Shown here: one piece after another, positions 21,824-28,755 of the stretch | Layout: each line of letters begins with the position of its first letter | Position numbering within the stretch: position 1 is the first letter of the stretch | IMG/VR virus record: IMGVR_UViG_3300017613_000498 | Span: 1-32,038 of that record | Source: a virus | Length of the DNA: 32,038 nt | Strand: one strand, 5' to 3' | Position numbers and translations under genes: made by a program | Notes under the pieces: generated by a model | What the model was told of the DNA's origin: nothing | Database searches by the model: none | Seen by the model: only the letters and a program-made list of their open reading frames with translations

Positions 21824-24332
21824 TGATCTCCTCCATTACACCCCACGCCACCTGCTCAAACTCACTCCTGCTCGGAAGCGCTTTAAATTCATTCCTTGAA
21901 TCCTTCCAGCTATCGGCAATCGTAATTGTGGCAGGCACCACCAGCGGGTTCCCATAATACCACCTCACCTGCTCTAAATGCTTGACCACAAAAGCGGTAT
22001 AATCATAAGCCTGCTCCACCGGACAACTGGCAATCAATTCATCATGCACTTGAAGGTTAATTCGAACATCCAGCTTCTCATCTTTAATGAAGTTGTACGA
22101 GGGAACAAGCCCCCACTGATTAAGCAGGTCCGCGTTCTCGCTTTGGGGTTTAAAAGAAAACCCTTTCCGATAAAGGTCGTCATCGAAGTCGGCAAATTCG
22201 CCAATGTCCCACACCCTGCCCCAGCTATTGGTAAGACATTTGAACTCCCACATTTCTTTTCGGATCTGCGGAAAGTAAATATCCCTGATTTCATGGTGAT
22301 CCTCCAGGTAGCTGTCAATCATCTTCTGGCACTCAGCAACTCCCACAACCAATGGCGCATCTTCGTCAGCCAGCAGCTCCTTACTCAACAGCTCCCCTCC
22401 CATCCCTCTTTGCGCTCCATGCACCGCTTTTTTGCCTAAATACCTCTGATCATACGATACATCTGCCTCGGAGACTTTAAAGATGCGAGCTGCGTTATAA
22501 CTGTGTGCGTCGAACTCATCAGGCCGAAGATTGGCGAGTCGTACCAAGCGCTTGCTCCGAGTGAGCATTTTAACGACCCGATCTTCAATCTGAGATAGAT
22601 CAATCTTAACAAAGACGCATCCACTATCCGGCAAGAAAGTGTGCCGTATCTTCCGCGAAGGGTTCTGTAGATTGTAACCTTTCCCCATGGGGTTCTTCGC
22701 TGAAGCCAATCTCCCGCTCTCAGTACGAAACTTGTATTCGCAACGTATCCTATGATCTCCATCCCACGCTCCTTTCATCGAATCCGCTTTCTTTTTATTC
22801 CTCCTAAAATCAAGAATCAACAGACTCGGTGCCTTGGCCGGTTCATACTTCTTTTTGTGCCTTGGCATCTGAGACTTAATAACAAAATCATTTAGCGCGT
22901 GTTTGTCCAGCGTGACCGTGTACTTCTTACCCTCAACACCCTTTGTCATCTTCCTCTTTTTAGGAATACCAAGCGTCTCATAAAAGAATCTATGCAACTT
23001 AACCTTGGAAAAGTCCTTCTTAGCGAAAAGATCCTCTCCAGCCAGCCGCGCCAGCTCCTCTCTTGACTCCTGACATCCAAGCATCAGCTCCTTTGCCCAC
23101 GCACTCTGCGCTTTCGTGTCAACCGCCACACCTTGCCGCATGAGTCCGAGGAGCGGAATAAAAAGATCTCGATAGTGCCGAAGATAAAACTCTTCTCGGC
23201 CTTGCACGTCCAACTGTTCTCGTAATTTTTCATGCAGCTCCCAGGTATAGCAACAATCAAGGCCGTTGTAGACCCACAAACTTTGAAGATCCCGCGCATA
23301 CTTTTTAATTTCTTCAGCATCTTTGGCCTCATCTTTCCAGTACTGGTAACTGTCAATATGAATTGAGCACAGGTAATCAAGAGAAAACTGCCCAATCGGA
23401 TTGATCGCATGAGCCATTGCCATTGTGTCCCACTGCCAATTTACAGGCTTTATTCCTTGCTCGGCCAACCAGTAGTAGTCGTAAAGCCCGTTTTGAAGTA
23501 TCTTCTCACACCGCGTATCACACAGTTGCTTAATGTATGGTAGAAAAGTACTGCGTAAAGACTTTGAGGTTGTCGGAATTGTGATAGAATAATCGCCAGC
23601 GTGCGAGAATCCGACGCATGACAGAGTATGTCCCCAAGTCTCAATGTCCAGAGACAACCTAATATCTTGTTCGTAATGTTTAACAAACCTAACGTACTGC
23701 TCAACATCGTGCTCTGTTGGCTCAATAACATGTGTCCTTGCAAGCGGAGCATACACCGGCGCTTGGCTCTCTCGTATAATGCGTCTCCAGTCAGCATAAG
23801 CGATACCTCTCTTTGACATATTGCCGTGGAAGAACCAGGAAGGATGAATGGTGGGGATCAACTTACATGAGTGTCCCGCCAAAGTCCTGTAGGGGTAAAC
23901 ACTGCCCCGTAAGCGAAGGATGCCCGCCTTTTTCTCTGCCTCAGACGCTGTAACCTCTTCGCCCAAAGCTTTACGCAATGCGGCTTTAACTTTGCCTTTG
24001 CCTGTAAGCGCGAATGTAGCGTAATTGCCTGTAGGTACAATGACGTGAGGCGCATGTAATTTTGAAATTCTTTCTCGCAGGTCGTGTACACCGTCAACTA
24101 ACTCCTCAACCGTTGCATTTTCAATCTTCCCCCCCGGCGGCCTGAACTGAAGCAGATTATCCACTCTGACTTCCCCCCGGCTCAGCCCAAGATCCCGCCA
24201 CCAATCGTTTAGCATATTACCGCTTGCTCCAACGAATGGCCTTTTGAGCACCTCTTCAGTCTTACCCGGAGCCTCGCCGATCAGCACGATCTTGGCATCC
24301 ATCGGCCCTTGACCTTTGACGAGGTTGCTCAC
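21801..24332 (-). CDS. Uracil-DNA glycosylase-DNA polymerase A fusion (GTG start)
   Basis: The 843-residue protein has three parts. Residues 1-190 are a family 4/5-type UDG domain: GEAPGKTE (19-26), PFVGASG (32-38), FRPPGG (63-68) and IHPSW (162-166). The Fe-S cysteines of family 4/5 are missing: none precede GEAPG, and F63 stands where a Cys usually precedes RPP. Residues 220-375 are a 3'-5' exonuclease with D229/E231, N281/D285 and Y355/D359. Residues 390-843 are the polymerase: RLASAKNPM ... NLQN, motif A IDLSQIEDR (D578), motif B R630-xxx-K634 and motif C VHDE (762-765). Exonuclease and polymerase catalytic residues look intact. The GTG start overlaps the previous stop (GTGA). It replicates the phage and may excise uracil. 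Confidence 0.85.
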   Translation of the reverse strand: MSNLVKGQGPMDAKIVLIGEAPGKTEEVLKRPFVGASGNMLNDWWRDLGLSRGEVRVDNLLQFRPPGGKIENATVEELVDGVHDLRERISKLHAPHVIVPTGNYATFALTGKGKVKAALRKALGEEVTASEAEKKAGILRLRGSVYPYRTLAGHSCKLIPTIHPSWFFHGNMSKRGIAYADWRRIIRESQAPVYAPLARTHVIEPTEHDVEQYVRFVKHYEQDIRLSLDIETWGHTLSCVGFSHAGDYSITIPTTSKSLRSTFLPYIKQLCDTRCEKILQNGLYDYYWLAEQGIKPVNWQWDTMAMAHAINPIGQFSLDYLCSIHIDSYQYWKDEAKDAEEIKKYARDLQSLWVYNGLDCCYTWELHEKLREQLDVQGREEFYLRHYRDLFIPLLGLMRQGVAVDTKAQSAWAKELMLGCQESREELARLAGEDLFAKKDFSKVKLHRFFYETLGIPKKRKMTKGVEGKKYTVTLDKHALNDFVIKSQMPRHKKKYEPAKAPSLLILDFRRNKKKADSMKGAWDGDHRIRCEYKFRTESGRLASAKNPMGKGYNLQNPSRKIRHTFLPDSGCVFVKIDLSQIEDRVVKMLTRSKRLVRLANLRPDEFDAHSYNAARIFKVSEADVSYDQRYLGKKAVHGAQRGMGGELLSKELLADEDAPLVVGVAECQKMIDSYLEDHHEIRDIYFPQIRKEMWEFKCLTNSWGRVWDIGEFADFDDDLYRKGFSFKPQSENADLLNQWGLVPSYNFIKDEKLDVRINLQVHDELIASCPVEQAYDYTAFVVKHLEQVRWYYGNPLVVPATITIADSWKDSRNEFKALPSRSEFEQVAWGVMEEINAKAIRS
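23311..23341 (-). repeat. 31-bp segment shared with the gene at 26052-26321
   Basis: This stretch of the polymerase gene matches 26059-26089 at 27 of 31 positions, including a 20-bp exact run, and all four differences are transitions. Both copies are in the same frame and encode WKDEAK-x-AEE. In the polymerase it lies in the exonuclease domain between Exo II and Exo III (residues 332-341). Confidence 0.7.
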
Positions 24333-25048
24333 GTTCTGACCACCATCTCCTTCACCTCCTCAACCACCACCCCATAACTGGCCCACTTTTTGGTCGTCAT
24401 CACACCGCTTTCGACAGCCTTCCTCAACGCCGCAGCATCAATGCTAATTATATCCGTCGGCACCTTGTTCTTATCACTCAACGCCGCTCGTATCAGCTTA
24501 ACAGCATTTTCAACCGTAACCTTCGGCCTTCCCTGCCGATAGCTGACACTTCCTCCCTCACTGGCCTGAGTGCTTTGCATCGGCGGCGTAGGCGCAGCTT
24601 CGGGCAGCGTCATCTGAACCGGACCATCCACGTCTGCCTCAGCGACATTGGCTTCAGGACTCGCTTGGCGAGCCGCCTCAATTTCTGCTTGTTGCTTAGC
24701 AAACTCGGCATCTTTTTTATCTTTATATTTGACGGCATGGTACTCCAACCGCTCTCTTGTTCTTAGACACCGTTCCTTCAATCCTTTAAACGTGGCATTC
24801 ACCGTCTTGACGAACGTATTTGGATAAGCAACAATTCTCACCCGCATAGCCTCAAGCCCTTTACTGACCTCGGCAACCGCGACCAGCGAATCGGTTGCCA
24901 TTTGGTACTCAGGATCGCTTCCTACCCTCACACTGGCGCTTTGCACTTCATACGCGCTGATCTTTTGCATCATATCCATAAACTGCGGCTGGCTCATCTC
25001 GACTGCCAACTGCTGGTTGAGCACAAGAGTTAATTGGTCATCTGACAT
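24329..25048 (-). CDS. Hypothetical protein upstream of the polymerase
   Basis: The 239-residue protein has an N-terminal helical region (LTLVLNQQLAVEMSQPQFMD). A long charged helix follows (YKDKKDAEFAKQQAEIEAAR), then a Pro/Ala/Ser linker. The C-terminal part (VTVENAVKLIRAALSDKNKV ... SGVMTTKKWASYGVVVEEV) could be a small DNA-binding fold. No family is recognised. Position between the SSB-like gene and the polymerase suggests a replication or recombination accessory. The ribosome site is AAAGGAGGATAAAA at the end of the structured RNA region, so its translation could respond to that RNA. It ends in GTGA overlap with the polymerase. Confidence 0.6.
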   Translation of the reverse strand: MSDDQLTLVLNQQLAVEMSQPQFMDMMQKISAYEVQSASVRVGSDPEYQMATDSLVAVAEVSKGLEAMRVRIVAYPNTFVKTVNATFKGLKERCLRTRERLEYHAVKYKDKKDAEFAKQQAEIEAARQASPEANVAEADVDGPVQMTLPEAAPTPPMQSTQASEGGSVSYRQGRPKVTVENAVKLIRAALSDKNKVPTDIISIDAAALRKAVESGVMTTKKWASYGVVVEEVKEMVVRT

Positions 25049-25205
25049 TTTTATCCTCCTTTATAAAGTTTAAAGCCCCTGCGCACTCACAACTGAGGGC
25101 AATTAAGTCCGAGCGCACTTCGTCAAAAGACTGGTGTGGGGCAACACCTTGCGGCAATGGCAAGCTCCGATATTAGGGCGTCGGAGCAGCGCCCAACTTT
25201 GAAAA
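25049..25205 (-). ncRNA. Structured 157-nt intergenic RNA (leader of the 239-residue gene / 3' region of the SSB-like gene)
   Basis: In an operon where genes otherwise touch or overlap, this 157-nt gap stands out. On the minus strand it folds into several elements in order. First is a pseudoknot (25194-25164). Then come hairpin CTTGC/GCAAG (25164-25148, sharing one base with the pseudoknot), hairpin GGTGT/ACACC (25148-25133) and a weaker pairing of GCGC-containing segments with an inner CTCA/TGAG hairpin. A strong ribosome site follows. I do not recognise a known riboswitch. A cis-regulatory RNA bound by the SSB-like protein is a reasonable idea but unproven. Confidence 0.45.
25164..25194 (-). 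promoter_or_regulatory. H-type RNA pseudoknot
   Basis: Read on the minus strand, stem 1 is GGGCG (25194-25190) with CGCCC (25180-25176). Loop 1 is CU. Stem 2 is GCUCCGA (25187-25181) with UCGGAGC (25170-25164). There is no base between the stems, and loop 3 is UAAUA. A 2-nt loop over a 7-bp stem and a 5-nt loop over a 5-bp stem are textbook H-type proportions. It starts 11 nt after the amber stop of the SSB-like gene. Confidence 0.55.
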
Positions 25206-25997
25206 CTATTTAGCCGCCTGAGCCGCCAAGCAAGCATTGATGTGCGCTGCGAACTGCGCAGCCTCAACCTGCTGGCCGCAGATGTTGCAAGGCAGCATTT
25301 GGGTTGTACCTGCCGGAGCTGGAGCCGGATTTACGGGCGGAGGCGGAGCTGCTGGAGCTACAGGCGTAACAGGCGCAGGAGCCATTGGAACAACAGGAGC
25401 AGGCGGAGGCACTGGTGAACCAGGCATGGCAGGTGCAATCGGTGTTGGAGCAGCAGGAGCCAAAGGCGGCGCAGTCGGAGCCACGGCAGCCTTTACACCG
25501 GCACCAGGAACCACTTTCTTCGGCTCAATCTCAGGGTCTTTTGCCCCAACTTTATAGAACCTTGTAACATTGTTTTGCTCGTTCCCGGCAAACGGGTTTG
25601 GAGTTCCATCACGGTTCGTGTCCGGCTGCTTCTGCGCTCTAAGGCCCCAAATGAATTGAGTTCCGGCGAAAGCAGCGCATTGCTTGTCCGTGTCATGTTT
25701 CTCCGTTATTTGGGCAGCGGCAATCATTTGCTTGTATGACCGGCCAAAACCTTTTGCCCAAGTTCCCGGCACTTGAGCTTCGGGGTCGTCATCACTTCCG
25801 ATGACAAAATTGTTGAAAATATGCATTCCGGTGTATGCGCTTGTCGCATGATGCTCGACGATCACTGCTTCGGCGGAAAACATCAACTTACCCCCGGAAC
25901 TCATTGTTTCTTCCAACTTGACTCCTTGAACATGATAAAAGCCGGTTGGAAACACATTACTATCAGGGATGTCATCCCAAGGCATTTGTCTACCCAT
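25206..25997 (-). CDS. SSB/annealing-like protein with a C-terminal zinc knuckle
   Basis: The 263-residue protein has an N-terminal beta-rich domain (about 1-145): MPWDDIPDSNVFPTGFYHVQ, GGKLMFSAEAVIVE and a WAKGFGRSYKQMIAAAQI helix. It resembles the OB-fold phage recombination/single-strand binding group (DUF669-like, from memory). A Pro/Ala/Val-rich linker of about 70 residues follows, then a zinc knuckle, LPCNICGQQVEAAQFAAHIN plus AC (C-x2-C ... H-x3-C). Cellular SSBs end in an acidic protein-docking tip on a flexible linker; here the linker ends in a zinc finger instead. The site AGGAGG precedes the ATG and the gene ends in amber. Neighbours are recombination genes. Confidence 0.55.
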   Translation of the reverse strand: MGRQMPWDDIPDSNVFPTGFYHVQGVKLEETMSSGGKLMFSAEAVIVEHHATSAYTGMHIFNNFVIGSDDDPEAQVPGTWAKGFGRSYKQMIAAAQITEKHDTDKQCAAFAGTQFIWGLRAQKQPDTNRDGTPNPFAGNEQNNVTRFYKVGAKDPEIEPKKVVPGAGVKAAVAPTAPPLAPAAPTPIAPAMPGSPVPPPAPVVPMAPAPVTPVAPAAPPPPVNPAPAPAGTTQMLPCNICGQQVEAAQFAAHINACLAAQAAK

Positions 25998-26051
25998 TTT
26001 CTATTCCTCCTATTTTAGTTAGTTGTTTATTTGATAACGATTTTGTTCGGA

Positions 26052-26321
26052 TCAGGATTCTTCGGCGCTTTTGGCCTCATCTTTCCAGTTTTGCTGTTTC
26101 TGGTCAACCACGGATTGACGGAGATGGCTATTTATAGGAGCCTTCGGCGGCTGCATCGCTTTCTTTGCCGCCTTTCTCTTTTTCGCCTTCGGCTTTTGCG
26201 TGTTCACGTCCAGATTGTCATTGACGAATTTATACCCATACGCCAAATCCTTGAGCACGCCTCTTCTATCAGCCCCTTCACAAGTAACCACGATACCTGC
26301 CGCCGTAACTTTGATTTTCAT
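26052..26321 (-). CDS. Small basic protein with a polymerase-like peptide at its C-terminus
   Basis: The 89-residue protein has an N-terminal beta start (MKIKVTAAGIVVTCEG), a strongly basic centre (KPKAKKRKAAKKAM) and a C-terminus NWKDEAKSAEES. The last part is nearly identical, in protein and DNA, to YWKDEAKDAEEI of the phage's own polymerase. No family is recognised. The start is an ATGA overlap with the upstream gene, after AAAGGAG. The basic region suggests DNA or RNA binding. The shared end may be a recombination scar or an interaction mimic. Confidence 0.6.
   Translation of the reverse strand: MKIKVTAAGIVVTCEGADRRGVLKDLAYGYKFVNDNLDVNTQKPKAKKRKAAKKAMQPPKAPINSHLRQSVVDQKQQNWKDEAKSAEES
26059..26089 (-). 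repeat. 31-bp segment shared with the polymerase gene
   Basis: Second copy of the 23311-23341 segment (27/31 identical, 20 bp exact, same frame). It encodes the last residues of the small basic protein (NWKDEAKSAEE). Confidence 0.7.
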
Positions 26322-26647
26322 TTTTGTTCTCCTTTCGTTTTAATATCAAAATGATCAATTATAAGATCCAATTTAAAGTTGATTCCCTCAAGCATTCGCC
26401 TTTCAGCGTCAGGGCTTTCGTCGCATTCTGTAAAAGAAGTATCGTCTTCGGGATGAACTGGCGCTGAATACGCTTGAATGCTATCAAAATGCTCCTTTGA
26501 CAGAAACTGCAAATACTTTCCACAGTTAGCGCAACTCAGCTTATAATGCGGTCCACTTAATTCAACTTTGCCTTGAGAGTTTCCGCAGTACTTGCAGTGG
26601 TAAGCGATAGGCAGTAAGTAAACGCCAAATTCTATCGAAGTTGCCAT
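26318..26647 (-). CDS. Zinc-ribbon protein
   Basis: The 109-residue protein has a clear four-Cys ribbon near its start: HCKYCGNSQG and, about 17 residues on, SCANCGKYLQF. An acidic middle (PVHPEDDTSFTECDESPDAE) and a final helix (INFKLDLIIDHFDI) follow. Such ribbons bind nucleic acid or protein partners. No enzyme motif is present. It lies between the Sak4-like ATPase and the SSB-like gene, so a role in replication or recombination is plausible. The ribosome site is GGAGGGCGAA, and the gene is coupled to the next by ATGA. Confidence 0.65.
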   Translation of the reverse strand: MATSIEFGVYLLPIAYHCKYCGNSQGKVELSGPHYKLSCANCGKYLQFLSKEHFDSIQAYSAPVHPEDDTSFTECDESPDAERRMLEGINFKLDLIIDHFDIKTKGEQK

Positions 26648-26656
26648 TTCGCCCTC

Positions 26657-27454
26657 CTAACTTTTATAATTCTTCCACAAACTCAAATAATGAGGATAGC
26701 AGTCGTTCGGACACCCTATCTGAGTAGTCGCAACCCAATCACCGTCATTCTCGCTTTGCAAAAACCGAATCATCTGCCCATCCTCACCCCTTCCAGAATA
26801 AAGATGGTACTGCTCCTGAAAGGCAGCGGAGAGTTCCCCTCTTTTGGAAAGCCTGCCAGGGGCGAAGGGTCCACGGAGGATCTCCCCGCTGCGCATGTTT
26901 GTCCTTTCATCAATATGACAACAAATAACAACATTCATCGGCAAGGACGCATACCGCATGATCACCAACTCCTCAATCGTATCCGTGCTTCCGGCAAACC
27001 ACTGTCTCGTATCGGTTCCTTTCGCATATTTAGTCAACGGATTCATCACCTTCTCCTCCCATTTCCTCGCACTCAACTCCATAAAGGTAATCGAATCAGT
27101 AACAATCGTCTGCCAGTTTGCATACTCCAAATGCAGATTCGCCAGTCGATACCGAAACATGTTAATCGCTCCTGGCGTTTCAGGGTCATCGTGATAGTAC
27201 TCAATCCTAATCACCCCTTCAGGATCTTGCACATCCCTGTACGGCACCTCAACAGCCCCCTGCGCGACATTGATCGGATAGCTCAACAGCCCTGAGTCCG
27301 GCAGCATATTACCCTGCAAATCCTTTCGGTACGGAAAGTCTTTTCCCATCGGGTCAAAACAAAAAACCAGCATGGGCTTAGGGAACGTCCGCGCAAACGT
27401 GCTTTTACCGATGCCGGTGTCTGAGTATACCATTGCATGAATTGGTGGAAACAT
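26657..27454 (-). CDS. RecA/Sak4-like recombination ATPase (AAA_24 type)
   Basis: The product has 265 residues from the ATG at 27454, which overlaps the previous stop as TAATG and follows GGAGGGC. The P-loop is at residues 10-19 (YSDTGIGKST), with a Walker B-type strand TIVTDSITF near residue 120 and a later hydrophobic strand MNVVICCHIDE. This is the shortened RecA core of the phage Sak4/AAA_24 family. These ATPases assist single-strand annealing recombination, usually with an SSB-like partner. Here they are found in the same operon as a Cas4-like nuclease and the SSB-like gene, which supports the call. Confidence 0.75.
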   Translation of the reverse strand: MFPPIHAMVYSDTGIGKSTFARTFPKPMLVFCFDPMGKDFPYRKDLQGNMLPDSGLLSYPINVAQGAVEVPYRDVQDPEGVIRIEYYHDDPETPGAINMFRYRLANLHLEYANWQTIVTDSITFMELSARKWEEKVMNPLTKYAKGTDTRQWFAGSTDTIEELVIMRYASLPMNVVICCHIDERTNMRSGEILRGPFAPGRLSKRGELSAAFQEQYHLYSGRGEDGQMIRFLQSENDGDWVATTQIGCPNDCYPHYLSLWKNYKS

Positions 27455-28392
27455 TATTTGCCCTCCTTCCAAGGCTCCCAAGGTTCATTAATAAACATCC
27501 CCTCAATCATTCCAACCGGCCTGTCTGCCCTGCACCACTTCCTAAAATCACAGAACACACATGCGCCTGAAAACCTTCCTTCATCCGGCGCATACTGAAC
27601 CATCTGAATCGTTTGAAACACCTTTTTCAACCGCACGTACCGTGCCGCAAGCGCCCTTGCTTGAGTCTCCCAGCACTGAATCGCAATCGGCGTCCTTGTC
27701 GTGATAAACAACTGAGACTTCGCGTGCTGCTCCCAACACTGAGAATAAGGCACTTTATGCGTAGCGCACTTCCTGGTAGTCGGATCAGGCAGCTTTTGTA
27801 CCTGAATAGCATTCACGTAAACCCCCGGAACCATCTCATTATACAACTTTTGCAACAGCCAGACATACCCCGTAAACTGGCTCGTCAGCGCAAACTTTTT
27901 CGTCCACCATTCGTTTATATAGCCAAACCTGTTCTTATGGTCACAGGCATAAAGCGCCCCTGTCTTTTTCTCCCGCACAGGCAGATCGATCAGCCCAAAG
28001 AACATGACCTCCTCACCTTCAATCTCACCAAAAGTACTCCCATGCACCTGTTCCATTCCGGCCACCTGCGGTTCAAACGGGAAGAAATCCTGCCCATGAT
28101 TTTTGTAATACTGTTCAACCACAGCACGCAGGTTCTCTTTTTGGCAAGCATCCTTCGGCTCCAACTCTTGTGCATCCGGCTCAACCCACGCAGCATAGTA
28201 CCTGTCAAACTCGGCCATCGCAGCGGTCAGATCCCATCGGGAGAACCACACCTCATGGCTTTTATGAATCGCCTTTCCCGCATTCGCCATAATCTTCCCG
28301 CCTTTAGTACCCCAACCAAACACGTAACGCATGAGCACCTGAGTTGAGCATTTGGCAACCGATTCGAGTATGCTATTGTCGCACCAGATCAT
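27454..28392 (-). CDS. Cas4/AddB-like PD-(D/E)XK nuclease with Fe-S site
   Basis: The product has 312 residues from the ATG at 28392 (ATGA overlap, AAAGGAGACAG upstream; the frame is open further but has no site). An N-terminal Cys (C15, in SVAKCS) plus a C-terminal C-x2-C-x5-C (CVFCDFRKWC) is the 4Fe-4S arrangement of Cas4 and AddB nucleases. Nuclease motifs are G-x3-H (GKAIH, around 39-43), GLIDLPV (metal-binding Asp) and ACDHKNR (D-x-K). Such enzymes resect DNA ends. With the adjacent Sak4-like ATPase and SSB-like protein it forms a recombination set. No CRISPR genes are present, so a CRISPR role is not suggested. Confidence 0.75.
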   Translation of the reverse strand: MIWCDNSILESVAKCSTQVLMRYVFGWGTKGGKIMANAGKAIHKSHEVWFSRWDLTAAMAEFDRYYAAWVEPDAQELEPKDACQKENLRAVVEQYYKNHGQDFFPFEPQVAGMEQVHGSTFGEIEGEEVMFFGLIDLPVREKKTGALYACDHKNRFGYINEWWTKKFALTSQFTGYVWLLQKLYNEMVPGVYVNAIQVQKLPDPTTRKCATHKVPYSQCWEQHAKSQLFITTRTPIAIQCWETQARALAARYVRLKKVFQTIQMVQYAPDEGRFSGACVFCDFRKWCRADRPVGMIEGMFINEPWEPWKEGK

Positions 28393-28571
28393 CTCTGTCT
28401 CCTTTCCATCTGCGTGATGCCCAAATCCAGCGCCTGATTCAACACCCATTCAACCGACTGATCCATCTGACCGGCCAAAATCTTCAACCGCTTTAACAAC
28501 GCATTTGGCATGTGCCTTGTGGAGTACGCAGTAACGTCTTTACCGTCCCAAACATAGCCGAAGTCAGCCAT
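28389..28571 (-). CDS. Ribbon-helix-helix DNA-binding protein
   Basis: The 60-residue protein has a short strand-like start (VTAYSTRHMP) followed by two helices (NALLKRLKILAGQMDQS and VEWVLNQALDLGI). This is the Arc/MetJ ribbon-helix-helix plan, in which the strand pairs in a dimer and reads the major groove. Length is right for a single RHH unit. AGGAGG precedes the ATG, which overlaps the previous gene by 8 nt. It may regulate the early operon. An antitoxin role is possible for RHH proteins, but no toxin partner is evident. Confidence 0.65.
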   Translation of the reverse strand: MADFGYVWDGKDVTAYSTRHMPNALLKRLKILAGQMDQSVEWVLNQALDLGITQMERRQR

Positions 28572-28740
28572 CTTTAGCCTCCTGTTTTAGATCATCAATT
28601 ATGCTCTGAGCCGCTTCTTGCCTACAGGCAATTTGTAGATGAGCAACATATCCTGCAATCGTCACAGGGATGTCAACTCCGCCGACAGCTTCAAACCAGT
28701 GAGCACAATCGAAACGTAATTCAACCTTAATTTTACGCAT
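28564..28740 (-). CDS. Hypothetical small protein
   Basis: The product has 58 residues from the ATG at 28740, chosen over 28755 because GGAGAG lies about 7 nt upstream only of the former. The sequence MRKIKVELRFDCAHWFEAVG, then VDIPVTIAGYVAHLQIACRQ and a helical end (AAQSIIDDLKQEAKDG), suggests a small beta-alpha fold. No family is recognised. It is coupled to the RHH gene by overlap. Confidence 0.55.
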   Translation of the reverse strand: MRKIKVELRFDCAHWFEAVGGVDIPVTIAGYVAHLQIACRQEAAQSIIDDLKQEAKDG

Positions 28741-28755
28741 GATTTCTCTCTCCAA

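Noticed and set aside
21978-22439. 153-codon plus-strand frame inside the polymerase gene
   Set aside because: Antisense to the catalytic polymerase domain and with no initiation signal; a shadow frame.
26690-28347. Long plus-strand frames opposite the Sak4-like and Cas4-like genes
   Set aside because: The minus-strand products carry family motifs; the plus frames are Arg/His/Pro-rich, unlike real proteins, and have no ribosome sites.
27454-28392. CRISPR-associated Cas4
   Set aside because: No repeats, Cas1 or Cas2 are in the window; Cas4-like nucleases are common in phage recombination modules.
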